Assembly (NCBI GenBank): GCA_020226215.1
Contig: CM035230.1
Location: forward strand, 5,231,501 to 5,295,500
Reading direction: 5' to 3'
DNA length: 64,000 nt
Source: Sindora glabra
Lineage: Eukaryota > Streptophyta > Magnoliopsida > Fabales > Fabaceae
The notes beneath the pieces were generated by a model, which made no database searches, was not told the DNA's origin, and worked only from the letters and a program-made list of their open reading frames with translations. Position 1 is the stretch's first letter. Each line of letters starts with the position of its first letter. Shown piece after piece: positions 1 to 12,324 of this stretch. Made by a program: the position numbers and the translations under genes.

Positions 1-1
1 C

Positions 2-319
2 TATCAACTAGAGCTACTAGAAAATATGAAAGCAATTCATCTAGTTTTTCATGAGTCAATATTAAGAAAATATATTCCAAATGAATCCCATGTGTTAAAA
101 GAAGTGCTGGTGGAATTAGATCAAATGTTAGTTTATGAAAATCAACCTATACAAATTATTAAGAAGCAACTAAGAAAGTTCTATTCCAAAGAAATTGTAA
201 TGGTAAAAGTAATATGAAAAAAACATAAAGCGTAGGACATTACATAGGAATCAGGAAAGGACATGAAAGAAAAGTATCCAACCTTATTCAGCAAGATTTT
301 ATCTAAAATTTGTACATAG
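2..319 (+). pseudogene. Tekay/Del-like Ty3-gypsy pol, 3' end (integrase tail and chromodomain), broken
   Basis: The open frame gives the typical C-terminal end of a chromovirus-type gypsy polyprotein. A FHESILRKYIP block matches the family's FHVSMLRKY position, followed by a proline-poor linker and a chromodomain-like stretch (YENQPIQII, then a K-rich part and MVKVI), and finally the KEKYPTLF end block. In an intact element this region follows the integrase core and directs integration to chromatin. Here the frame is cut by stops at 215-217, 233-235 and 245-247; the first and third fall where the family normally has tryptophan, consistent with TGG-to-TGA/TAG change. The rest of the element lies left of the window. 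The assignment to the Tekay/Del lineage rests on motif recognition only. Confidence 0.75.
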
Positions 320-380
320 GTCATTGACAATTCTATCTGTTATCATTTAATTTCTTAAAATTTGAGGATGATTTTTCTTG

Positions 381-394
381 AAAAGAGGAGAACT
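381..394 (+). other. Polypurine tract at the internal/3' LTR junction
   Basis: A purine-rich run (aaaagaggagaac) lies about 60 bp downstream of the pol remnant and directly abuts a TGTAATAACCC sequence that starts like a gypsy LTR. The upstream text (tttgaggatgatttttcttg) recurs in diverged form at 40170-40199, again just before an LTR-like TGTAATAAC. This is the expected plus-strand priming site of the element. Confidence 0.55.
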
Positions 395-1335
395 TGTAAT
401 AACCCAAATAAAGTGAAAAGTCTAAGAAGAAATTTACAATAGTAACCACCCTAACAGAAACTCAATAAAGTAATCGAGTAAAGTTTAAGTAAGCAATAGA
501 AATAGCTTGGGGTATATCAAACTAGAATTTTTGTAGAAAAAAATATTAGGCACTAATATTAGTCAAAATATAATTAAAAACTTAACAATCAGTTTGGAAG
601 AATTATAAAAAGGCCCAATAGAAAATTAAAGGCTTAGATAGCCCAAAAATGGCTCAAGTAATCTAAAAACCTAAAAATTAGGCCTAAAATTGAAACAAAC
701 CATTTTGATTTGTTTAGGTTGATTTAACTCCACTTTCTTAGGCCTAAATTTGATATTTGAACCCAATAAAAAATAAAATAATGAGGCCCAATCTTATAGG
801 AGAAGCTAATAGCAAGTTAGAGAAAATGTGGAAAAAAAAGGGCATTTGTTAGCAATTATTGCTAAGCATTTTATTTGGCTAAATTTAATTAGTTTTAAAG
901 AAATAATCTTCTAATTTTATCCCAAAACCATGCAGCCCCATGTGCCTTATTTATCATCATGTTTTTACAAAAAAAATAATAAAATGAAGCTTATGAAGGA
1001 AGCCTTAGAATTAAGGTTTTATATAAATGCTTTTTAGCTTATTTTTGCAAAAATTCTTTTGGTCATCTTTAATCAAAGCTAAGTGCTCTCCTAGAATTTT
1101 CTACTAGGGTTTTAACTCTCTAATAATTTCATAAGTTAATTCTTAGCACTATAACTGATGCAAAGACACTTGATTTGTATTAATATACATATACTAACCA
1201 ATTGTCTTCACTAGCCTCTAAGACATTTCTAATTTGTTCACTTCCATAACTTTACTAAAAGTAAGAACAAATATTTATAGAAAGTAAAACTAGTTGCATG
1301 TGCAATTGAAAATTCAAAAGATAATATATAAATAT
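395..1335 (+). mobile_element. Tekay-like gypsy 3' LTR, 5' portion, truncated
   Basis: The LTR begins TGTAATAACCCAAATAAAG right after the polypurine tract. Positions about 500-1140 are a diverged reverse-complement match to about 3480-4090 (shared landmarks: an aggcccaatagaaaatt block and aaccattttgatttg). The right end is not a clean CA terminus. The similarity fades near 1150-1340, so this copy is truncated or interrupted. Confidence 0.5.
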
Positions 1336-4257
1336 TAAAATATTAATACAAGAGTACAAAAATTTTTTGAAAGCTAAAATTTATACACAAACATTGTAAA
1401 AGGAAAAAAATTCCTAACTTAAACCATCCCATATCCATTTAGTATCTTACTCAAGATCAAATTTGATAGATAAGGAAGAAGGAGGATCTAGCATGTTAAT
1501 AAAACTAGAACTACTAAATATATTCTACTATGAATGGTTTGGTAAAATAGGATTAATTATAAAAGCATTTGATTCAAAATTTAATTTCCTAGGATTTATA
1601 GTATAATTAATTTGAGGACCCATTATTGTCAGATGGAATCTATAACAAAATGTGACTAGGAAAGTCCTCAAGGAGATAGGATGGTCTTGGTGTGGATGCT
1701 AGTCATGCCATTAGGATCCATGATTAGAATCTATAAATAAAATCCAACAACAAAGAGTATAAGTATTAAAATACTTAGTAAATGGTTACTATTCTCCTTT
1801 TCTAGAAAATTTTCACCATAATTAATTAAGTATAAATATAATAGTATAAAATCATAAATAATTAAAGCTCTTATGAAACTATTTACAAAATATGTTAAGA
1901 GAATGGCAATAGTTGATATATAGGCTTTTTCTTATATATTTAGTCCAACCTTATTCCTTACCACCATAAACATGAGACCTCCAACCTTGTCCCTTTAGCC
2001 TTTAACATGCCTTTCCTTCTTTGTGAAGGATGTAAAACTCCCTCCACAAATTAGATTCAAGGTGAGTAATAATAAAATGCTAACCATAGCATTAATTACT
2101 CATTTTAAATACACCTTGTATGGTCAAAATACCAATTATGCCATAAAATTTTGCCATTCTTATATACATTCACATTTCATTATCACATAGCATTATATCC
2201 AAAGTTAACACATAACCATCGATTCAAGACAATGACAACATTTAACTCATCTGAGTAACTATCAATTATAGTTTAAGCATTATCAATTACTTTATACATT
2301 TCAATGTCTTACAACATTTTTCAATAGGAATATTCAAAATTTAACTTTTTCTATAACATAAAAGATTTCCATGGTTTGGTGCCTTTAGGTGCTGCTAACC
2401 AATTTAAATTTTCACCAAAAATTTATCTAATGCTTTTAACACATTAATAAACATCAAACATAAATTTTCTTCCAATTTAGTCATCCTTAGGTATTATTCA
2501 CACAATACCAAAACAAGGAATTTGAAAATAAGATAGCAAGTGAGTAATTGAAATAAATGCCTTTTTTTGGTATCTAAATTATTTCTAATTATCACTAAAT
2601 TTTTACACAAAATACCCAACATATTAAATGATGAAAAACGTTAATTATCTCATAAAAATTCCACGCGAGTTCTATTCATGTAGAACCCAAAACTTAAAAT
2701 TGCCAATTACGAGCAATTTTGAAGTTGTTGTAGAAAAAGTGCTTTCAACATTCAGATTAATTCCAATTATTATAAAATTTTTATACAAAGTTACTAATAT
2801 GCTAATAATTAAATAACATTAATTACTTTAATTTCTCTTGATCAAATCATTGCACAAATAGAACCAAACTTTAACATATAGAATTCAAAATTCTATTTTA
2901 GGATATTGTAATCTAAGTTCCTATAAATTCACTTTTCATTACCCTAAACTTTTTCAAAAATTTTCAATTTTCTCCATACTTATCCTAACACCATTTGTAA
3001 CATTAAAACATCAAAAATTGAAATTTTAACAATTTCTAATCTTTTGTTCCCAATAAATAATAGAAACATACTATTACCTTACTAGATAATTTTGTTCCTA
3101 AATATAACATAATTTCTACTGTCATATAGCAAGGGAAACATTAATGAATCTTATTCTATCAATATGGGCAGTAAAATACCAACATCCCAACATTATATTA
3201 CCATTTATATAATATCAAAATCACTCTATACAACATCACAACTCAGAAAGCACTTTTAATAGCATATACTACCATATTTTACATTTTTCATAGGAAATCT
3301 TAAGAGAACAAGTGATAGTTATCACTCACCTCAACTTCTTGACTCTTTAAACTTTTAAAGACCTTTTAGAATAGCACAAGAGAAAATTCACTAAAATAAA
3401 CCATATTCTAGAAAATTAGAGAGAAAATTATCATGAAAACTTGAAGAATATGAAGAAAAACTCAAGTTACATTATAAGAATTTGATGAAACTAGTTGGAG
3501 AATGTCTTAGAATTTATTGAAAAGCTAAAAACCCTAATAGAGAAGCCTTAGGGAGTCATGGTTTTAGGCTAACAAATGAGCTAAGAAATGAACAGAATTT
3601 TTGTGCAAAAATAACCTAAAAAGACTTTATATAACCCTAAATTCTAATGCTTCTATCATAAGCTTTCTATGATGATTTTTTGTAAAAATTTTCTTGATAA
3701 ATTCAACATAAGGGCATAGTTTTTTAGGCTTAAAATTAGATGATTTTCTTTTCAAATCCACTAAAATTCATCCAAAAAAAATGCCTAGAAAAACTTGCTA
3801 ACAAATACTCTTAATTTTTCACTTATTTGCATAATTACCATAAGCTTCTTCTACAAAATTGGGCTTTACTTAGGCCTCATTTTTTTTTTGACATTTGGTA
3901 TTAGATTTAAACCTAAAAAAATTGAGTCATATTAGTTTAAACAAATCAAAATGGTTTATTTCAATTTTAGACTCAATTTCTAGGTTTTTGAATTATCTGG
4001 GCCATTTTTAGGCTACATAGCCTCTAATTTTCTATTGGGCCTTTATAAAAATTTTCAAACTTAGTATTATATTTTTAATTATATTTTCACCAATACTAGT
4101 GTCTTATATAATTTCTCAAAAAATCTAGCTAGACATGGCTTCAAACTTCTTCTATGATTTATTTGAACTTCACCCAATTGCCATATTAGGTTTCCATTTA
4201 GAAGGTTCCTACTCTGAATTCCTTCTTGAAATTTTTTACTTTATATGGGATGCTACA
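1336..4257 (-). mobile_element. Tekay-like gypsy LTR in reverse orientation
   Basis: On the minus strand an LTR starts at 4257 with TGTAGCATCCCATATAAAG, the diverged counterpart of the start at 395. The body matches the 395-1140 LTR in inverted orientation. Its deeper part (about 1920-2160) matches, again in reverse, the segment at 17500-17790. No open frame of note; the small ORFs in this stretch look like chance. The left limit is approximate. Confidence 0.5.
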
Positions 4258-4884
4258 AATAAATCTCAAAAGATTCTTCAAGTGGTTTCCATCAAATTCT
4301 TGTAAGGTAACTAAGGTTTTCTTTTATCTTTATCAAGTTTTTCATAGAAATCTTCTTTTTAAAATTCTTAAAACTTGGTTTATTTTAATGAATATGCTCT
4401 TTTGTTGCTTTAAGAAGTCTTTCAGAAGTCAGAGAATCAATAACTTAAGGTGAGTGCAACTATCTTTTACACTCTTGAGTCTTCTTATGAAAAATAAAGA
4501 ATATAGTAATATATGTTATTATAGGTGCTTAATGAGTTATAATGCTATATGGTTTGGATTTGGTATTAAGCAAATGGTAATATGATGATATGATATTAGT
4601 ATTTTAATTTCAAAATTGATAGAAGAAGATTCATTAAAGTTTTCCTTTAAAAAATGACAATAGAAATCATGTTATGTTTAGGAATAAAATTTTCTAACAA
4701 GTTAATAGCATATTTTTGTTATTCATTGTGAACAAGAGACTAGGAATTGTTTAAATTTCAATTTTTGATGTTCTAATATTACAAATAGTATTTGGATAAG
4801 TGTGAAGAAAATAAAAAAAATTTGAAAAATTTTAGAGATGTGAAGAGTGTATTCTCAAAATAGAATTTTAAATTCTATGTCTAG
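4258..4884 (+). mobile_element. Fragment of decayed gypsy LTR (left of a solo LTR insertion)
   Basis: AT-rich sequence without coding potential. Positions 4730-4880 resemble 10600-10760 (both with aaatttcaattttt/aaaatttcaatcctt and a following run of A-rich text), so this is part of the same old LTR family. Its last five bases (TCTAG, 4880-4884) are the target site duplicated by the neighbouring insertion and reappear at 7744-7748. Confidence 0.4.
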
Positions 4885-7743
4885 TGTAATGTCCTGAATT
4901 TTTAATTTTATCATTTGAATCTCTAAATTTTGAGACTGTAGAAATGAAGGACATATTTAAATTAGCTTGGTATGTGAATTCCAAGTTGAAAGGTGTTAAG
5001 TATAAGTGTAACTGAAACTTTAAAAGAAAAAAAGAACAATAGGAAAGGAATTAATTTCCCTAAATACTATAGATGATTATAGGAGGTTAGAAAACCCTAA
5101 AAATGGGACTTGTCTAAATCAATAGTCTACAAATTTTCAGACAGTTAGGCAACTTTATGGATTATATTGCAAAGTACAAAATAAAGTGTGGGTTAAAGTG
5201 TAAATAATCAAGAATTTAGGGTTTAGTATGTAATTCCATAAAGTGTGGCCAATAGACACATGACAAGTATCAATTATTAAAAGAAACCAATAGACACATG
5301 ACAAGTGTCATTTTTATAAAGAAATGGCAAGAATAACCTTACTAATTGCCGAGAAAGGACTAAAATACCCTTAGAAACTCCAAAAATGATCAAAATACCC
5401 TTGAAGCTTTATGAAAACTCTTCCTCCTTCTCCTTTCTTCTCCAAAGCCATGGAAGACTCCATGAAAGAAGCTTAAAACGTGAGAAAGAGAGAAGGAAGA
5501 GAGAGAAAATTTCTTTTGGCTTTTTCACCCAAAAATAGTCAGATTTAGGCTTAGGTGTAGAAGATAAAGTTGCTCCTCTCATCAAACTCTATCACATGGT
5601 GTATTTAGGTTGAAGAAACCTCCAAAGTCGATCAAGTTTGGTGAGTTCTAAGTGGGGATTTTCAACTTGCTCCAAGAGGTAAAAATGTTTTCCTCTAAAA
5701 GCTCTTTAATGTACTCTTTTTAATTTTTTGAAATTTTGATGTTGGTGTGGTCAAAGGAGGTTGACCATGGAGTTTTGGATGATTTGAGTATGTCTAATGA
5801 TATTTTAGATGTTGTTATGTTGATCTATGGCTTTGGTTTGGTGTAAAAATAACAAGAAATCATGATGTACAAACTAGGGTTTTAGAGGCATAATGGTGTA
5901 TGTATGGAATTGACATGATTTGTTAGGAATTTGGCTAAATTGATGAAATTAGAATGATTCTTATGAATTATGGAGCCTATGGAAGATAAAATTTTGAATT
6001 ATGAAAGTTTGTGTGAAAATCCCCTTTCGAAGGCCAAAACCATGAGCATGGGAAATTTAGCCATTTAATTGTGTTTTTGGAAGTTTGGAATAATGTATTA
6101 CAATGAAATTTAGGAAGTATTGGAATGTATATTAAAAATTTGGACACTTCCTTCATGGTTTAGTGTATGTAGAGGAAGTGAAGAATGCATGAAGTTTAAG
6201 AAAAATGATGGTGTTCTAATAAGAATTATGATGTGTATTTATGTAAAGCAAGAAAAGTGGCAAGTTGGAAAGGCAAAGGGATTTTAGAGAAATTTCTAAG
6301 TGAGGGCGAAGGAATCATCACTATTGGAAGTTTTTAAAATGTAGCTAGCTTTATCCTTAAGCTCTGTTTTCCATTTATATATTTTCTGTATTTTATGTCA
6401 TTGCATGGAATGTGTATGAAATTGCTGTGTGCGCATTCTGGGAAGACAGTAAAATACTATGTGTGAGGCTTATGGCCCGAGTTCCCCGGAATGATAATGA
6501 AATTGCTGTGTGCGGTACTTACGGCCTGAGTGCTATGTGCATGAGGCCTAAGTACGATTATTTGTGATAGCCATCTAGATATCTATATAAGTCCTTGAAT
6601 GGGCTCGATAATTGCTGTGTGCGATGCATATTTCTTACAATGGTATGGAATGGTGTGATAAATGATTATTTAATTTTAGAAACGTATGATTTACTTGCTT
6701 AAGGATTTGGAATGACTTAATATGTTTTTCTTGCAATAGCTAGCTACTGGAAAACTTTGTTTCTTATGTTTCTATATCGTTTACTAACTATTTCAGGTGA
6801 TGCTTCCAAAGACCCTCTTGACAAGGAAGAATAATGTTTGAAGTTGTATTAGAATGTTTATAAAGTTTGTAATATTACTACGTATTAGATATATGTTTTG
6901 TGAGTTGAAATTTCTGTATAATTATATGACCCTTGCCTATGTTGTATGAAATACACGAATTTGATGTATTACAAACTAGTTTGGATTGGTAAGCCTTTAA
7001 TAGGCAATGTGTGTGAAGTTGGAAAATGATCAAATGAATAGTAAATGACTAAATGAACAGTGAACTCGTAGGGCAGTAAGTTGAGCATGTTTGCAGGAAT
7101 TTTTGGCTAAGTTTTGATGCTCTAAAAATTATGAGAAAATTCAAGAGTGAAATTCATTTATGTATAATCCTCTGTGCCAAAATTCAGCTTAAAATAAGCT
7201 CATTTGCTATGGGAAATTATTACACGTTTTGGACTGCCCTGTTCCCATCACATGCTGAATATAGATTGTAACTTAGTATTCCAAAAAAGTAAATGGATGA
7301 GTTTTGATCTGAAAATTTTATGGCAAGTATTAACATGATTATCAAGTTCCATACAAAATTTGAGCTTAATCGGAGTTTATTTACTCCTTGAACTAAGATC
7401 TTACTTTTACAGTTGTAAATTTTGGATAGCACTAGAATAGGAACACTTTGCTGTGAATTTTGAAAAGATAAATGATGTCTAAATGATGTCAAATTTTTAC
7501 ATGATGAAGTCAATGAGTATAGGGTTCATGGGAACAAATTTCATAATTTTTGGAGTTCTGTAGAGTGGTCTTTCACATTTTTTAAGTTGGACTAACAATT
7601 CCAAAAATGTGCAGAAATTTTCTAAAACTCAGATTCTATAATATTTTATTTCACAGAATCTTAAATTAGCTTCGAAAAGACCTAGTTGTGCAATAATTAC
7701 TTATTTAATGAGGATTAAGATGTTAATAAGTAAGGGAGTTACA
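4885..7743 (+). mobile_element. Solo LTR, large gypsy family B (plus orientation)
   Basis: The segment starts TGTAATGTCCTGAATTTT and ends AAGTAAGGGAGTTACA, with a perfect 5-bp duplication TCTAG at 4880-4884 and 7744-7748. It is the reverse-complement counterpart of 21180-23712. No primer binding site or coding region lies between the ends, so it is a solo LTR left after LTR-LTR recombination. Length is 2859 bp against 2533 bp for the other copy. Roughly 6975-7660 has no counterpart there and explains the extra length. The LTR contains a 5' CT-rich leader-like stretch near 5410-5530 and a short GC-richer repeat region at 6424-6556. Confidence 0.85.
6424..6556 (+). repeat. Short imperfect repeats within family B LTR (gctgtgtgcg / ggcccgag units)
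   Basis: The elements gctgtgtgcg, gggaagacag and ggcc(c/t)gag recur two to three times. The inverted family B copy carries the same array, better preserved, at 21681-21864. Confidence 0.6.
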
Positions 7744-7748
7744 TCTAG

Positions 7749-8130
7749 AGTTTGCTACTATTTAGGCAAGAATTTGATTAAGAAAAATTAAAATAATTTT
7801 TATATTTTTTATTATTAACATATTAGTAAGCTTACAAAAAAAATTTGATGGCAATTGGAATTAATTTGGATGCTAAGAAAACTCCTTTTCTCCAAACAAC
7901 TCCAAAATTGCCAAAAATTATAAATTCTGAGTTTTTTATTCTATATGAACAGTATCACATGAAATTTTTGTTAAATAATTAACATATTAAATATCTTCTA
8001 TCAAAATTTGGTAATGATTAGAAGTGATTTGAATATTAAAAAGAGGCTTTTGATTCAATTACTCACATACTGTCCTCTTTTGAAATTCCCTATTTTGGTA
8101 CTATATAAATAGTGCCCAAAGGTTAGAAAA
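7749..8130 (+). mobile_element. Fragment of decayed gypsy LTR (right of the solo LTR insertion)
   Basis: This continues the sequence interrupted at 4884. The text around 7830-7990 (aatttgatggcaattgg, tgaacagtatcacatgaaa) recurs in diverged form at about 10850-11000. No coding potential. Confidence 0.4.
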
Positions 8131-8700
8131 TGTAATATCCAAAATAGAACAAGAATTTTTACATGAAATTTTTCTTTAGAAAATACCCCAAGTGAAAAAG
8201 AAATTTCAAATAGAAATTTTATTAGAAAGCATTTGAATCAAAAAACCCAACAAGAAAATTTAGTGAAATTCAAGAAAAATGTAAAGGTACTTTGGATGCA
8301 AGCATAACTAAACTTTTTTTAAAAATTTTATTAGGTATCAAAATAGATTAAAATCTAGTTACAAGCCTAACAATAAGTTTAGAAAAATTTATGTAAGAAT
8401 TTATTGAAATTCTAAAATACGAGTAAACTAAAAAATAAGAAATTGAAGTAAAAATTAAATCAATTAAATTTAAAACCTTTGAGCTAACTAAAATGAAAAA
8501 AATTAAGCAAATATGTATGAAAATTCCAAAAATGGAGGCTCAAATTAAGGCTTAAAGCTTAGGGCCAAAAATGTACGAAGAAAAAAATCAGGGCTAATTT
8601 GTAATAAACATTATTTACTTTTTTAATTTGGTTTATTTTTATTAGATTTGGGGTAGTTATTTTCTAATGATCCAAGGCCATCTAGATGTCCAAAACCATC
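8131..8700 (+). mobile_element. Start of a decayed gypsy LTR, left part
   Basis: A TGTAATATCC start at 8131 resembles the other gypsy LTR starts in this window. The LTR appears to continue at 10150 beyond the copia solo LTR. Its last five bases (CCATC) are the duplicated target. No coding potential. Confidence 0.4.
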
Positions 8701-10144
8701 TGTTGGAAATTGCGCATCATACATGCACAGCGGAATAAAACTTTTTGCATGATTTCCACCAAGGATCCATGCGAATTTAGAACGCCATAGATTAGGGATT
8801 AGGGTTTATACCTTTCGGAAAAATTCTTCTGACCGCTACACCAAGTCCGATCTGCTTCCAAATCACGAACCGGAATGGAAACTAGTAAATCAAATCACCA
8901 GTACAACGTTTATGTGGCTGCACCTCTGTGGTATCCACACGAACCCATGAATCACCGATGAATGTTCGCTACACCACCAGTTGGAATTGATCTCCTTAGA
9001 CCTCGTAGTGCTAGCTACGCCTCTTCAGAGATTTTGGTCAAGGAGAGTGGCTAGGGTTTTTCTATGCTTTTACTTGGGGTGCGTGAAGAATAATGGTAAT
9101 CCTATTATTACCCAATAAGCCTATTTAAATAGGTGCATAGAAAAACCTAACCTATTTGGGCCTTATTCCATGTATAATTATAGGCTTATTATTGGGCCTT
9201 ATAATTATAACATGAATTCCCAAATATTAAGCCCAAACAATTTGGTCCATTAATTCCAAATTCACTAAGCTCTAAGTGTGCGACCCTACAGGCTCTCATT
9301 ACGTTGGCAATGACCATTAATCATATTAATGATCATAAACAAAGATTGGTGTCTAGCAACACATCATTGTTACCAAGTAATGAGAAAGTCGGTGATTTGA
9401 CTAAACCTTTACACATGATCATCATTTATGTCCTTTTGTCCTATACATCTAGATTGAGCATGAGACATGGACCGTGTCATTCCCGTATAGCCCAATCTTG
9501 AGGTTTCTTGATTCCTAAGTAAGCTGAATGAAACAAATGTAATCGATATCTCATGTCAATTCATCTGAGCATGGCCATGCATTTTCTCAGCTTAACTTAA
9601 TCAAGGGGCCCATAGATGTTACTCCTGTTATATAGGAGGAACAAATCCCATCTTGATCACACAAACCCCTCCGCATGATATGTGACATATCCAATATCTA
9701 CCCTTGCATTCACTTAACCATTAGTGACATAGAATAGTATCAAAATATGAAACTCACATGTAGGGAACCTTGGTAATCTCAGGTCAAAGGACCATATTAA
9801 TAATGATCACTAAGAACCACTTATGACACTCATATAACGATTCATGTAGTATTTTTAATATGGGTCGGTCCAGTATACAAGTTCTCTAACTTGTACTCAT
9901 GTGTAAACTTAATATCCTATATAAGTCTTCACACATGCTAGTCTTAACATATCAAAGCAACCTAATCCACAATGATATATGACTAGGGACATTTAAGAAT
10001 ACAATTATTCTAAGGTTATTATTATAATTTAAATATATTACGCAGACAATATATATAAATATAATAATTGGAATTGCCATTAAAATAACATGATTCAAAA
10101 TTACAATCACCAATATAATTGGTTTTAGGGCATATACACTAACA
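8701..10144 (-). mobile_element. Solo copia LTR, family A copy 1
   Basis: The plus-strand text runs from TGTTGGAAATTGCGCATC to GGGCATATACACTAACA, so the LTR is in minus orientation. It is flanked by a perfect 5-bp duplication CCATC (8696-8700 and 10145-10149). The same LTR occurs at 12325-13781, 46560-47940, 53073-54543 and 55241-56641, two of which bound a complete Ty1/copia element. There is no internal region, hence a solo LTR of 1444 bp. The TATTTAAATA block near 9122 on the complementary strand is the likely TATA region. Confidence 0.9.
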
Positions 10145-10149
10145 CCATC

Positions 10150-12324
10150 AACCACTGTTTAAGATTTTTCTCAAAAATAAATAAATAATGATTAAAAATT
10201 CAAGATTTTTTTATCAAGGTTTTGGGTTAGCCATTTATGAAGCAAAAATTCTGCTTCTTTGGTCAGCCTAACCATGAGAAGGAAAGGAGAATCAACTAAG
10301 GATTCAAGCTTTTATTAAATATCAAAAGGTAAGTGGTAACTCTTCCTTATTTTAGGTTTATCTTGAAAAAAATTGATGATGTCGCTAAGTTATGCTTTTA
10401 TAGATACCATTTGTCATAAGTTAGTGTATGGGTTTATTTTTAAAGCCTTCCAATGATATTAAGATGGCATGATTTTGGTATATTAATGTGGAGAATGATG
10501 GTAAAAGGATTCATAAAATTTGCTTAGGAAAGATGAAGTTAATAAAATTAATTTGAATGAAAACAACTCTCTTAAGTAATATTGAATAAAGGTTTCAATT
10601 ACCCAATGCGTACATAGGTTAGAAATTTTTAAAATTTCAATCCTTGACATTTTATGGTCAAACTTAGTGTTAGGATGATTGTATAAGAAATTAGGAATTT
10701 TTGAAAATTTTTAAAAATATGAAAAACTAAGTTATAGATGAAATACTCAAATTTGCTAATTTTAGAACCTATTCTGTAAGTCCCTGATTTGAAATTATTT
10801 GAAACATAAAATGATTAAGAAAAATCATGAAACATTTCATATATGATACGTCAAAATTTGGTGGCAATGGAGTTAATTTGGTTACCTAAATGATAGATCT
10901 ATTTTCACAACTCTAGTGCTATCCGAATTGGCAACTCTAAGTTAATGTGTATAGTACATTAGCAAGGCCACAAAATTTATTGTACAACATTAAGTTATTC
11001 TTTATTTAACATGTTATAAATGTCTTGACAAAGTTTGGAAGCAATTGGTTTCCATTTAGGTGATGAAAAGTGGCTTGAAATGCAATTACTCACTAGTTGT
11101 TTTGTTCTAGAAGCCTTGTTTTGTTACTGTGTGAATAGTAACCCAAGGGTACAAAATTTGTGAAATCAATGATGTTTCATACTTATTAATGTATTAGAAA
11201 ATACAAAACAAAATTTTGGTAAATTATAAAATTCTTTTAAAGCTTCTAAGGTTCCAATCATTAATATGAACCCTAATTTTCAAATAATAGAATATTGGTA
11301 AAAACTTATAAAAAAACGTTGTAAACAATAATAAAAACTTAGGAATTCATTCACATGGTTAAGAGATGCCATCCTTGATAGGATAGAAGAATCAATCTTA
11401 ATAAAGGACGAGGATATAAATGAAAAAAATGGTAAATTACATAAGACATTTATAGTATTATTAATATTTAGACATACCCATTAGAATAAATTTAATTATT
11501 GATGTTTTAACATCCCATTACTATTTATTATAAATTATGAGAGGAAGATATAACATCCTCAATAGAGAAGAAAAGGTATGGTTAGTAGTGGATGGAAAAT
11601 ATTAGTGGCTTTATGCCGAGGGTGGTGGGAGATAAGGTTAGACCGAATATACAATATAAAACTTCTACACTTACCATTTTCATTGGAGCAACATACACTA
11701 ATGATATACATAAGAAAACCTCTTCATAAGACCCTAAATAATAATTACACATAAATATAAGGTTTAATTTTTATGATAAACACCTTTTGAAATAAGGTGA
11801 TAAGTAGTCATTCACTAAATATACTTTATACTCGACTTTTCTATTGATTGAATTTGCAAGTATTGATCACAGATCCAATGGTGCAAATTAATACTTACAT
11901 AGGACTCTTATAGTCTCCTTGCGGCACCTATGAGATATTATTTCAATATATAGCACAGTCTACTCCTATAAATGTAAGAATATATTATAAAGTGATACTT
12001 AGAAGGATAAACTAAGAGTATAATCCTTTTATAATACATCCATTTCATTAGGTACCTTCATTAAAAATCTTCGCTAGTAATAAGTTTTGATCTTCCTCCA
12101 TAGAGATAGATTCAGAGGAATGGAACCTTAATAGATCCAACTAAGGATCTTTGTTATCTAATTGTGATTGTAATGCCACTATGCACCAAAATTAGATTAA
12201 AAATCGATTTACTATAAAATAATGTAGTAAAGTGGCATAAACTAGGTCATACCCCTAGTGATTCCTCAATATTATCTTTTATTATGAATTACTAATAATA
12301 TGCAAAAAAATGAAATGCATAATA
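10150..12324 (+). mobile_element. Decayed gypsy LTR, right part, no genes
   Basis: Continuation of the LTR-like sequence starting at 8131. Three blocks recur elsewhere in the window: about 10600-10760 (matches 4730-4880), about 11560-11710 (matches 17610-17770 and, inverted, 1940-2090) and about 11800-11890 (matches 17860-17950). Only short chance frames are present. Exact right end not determined. Confidence 0.4.
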
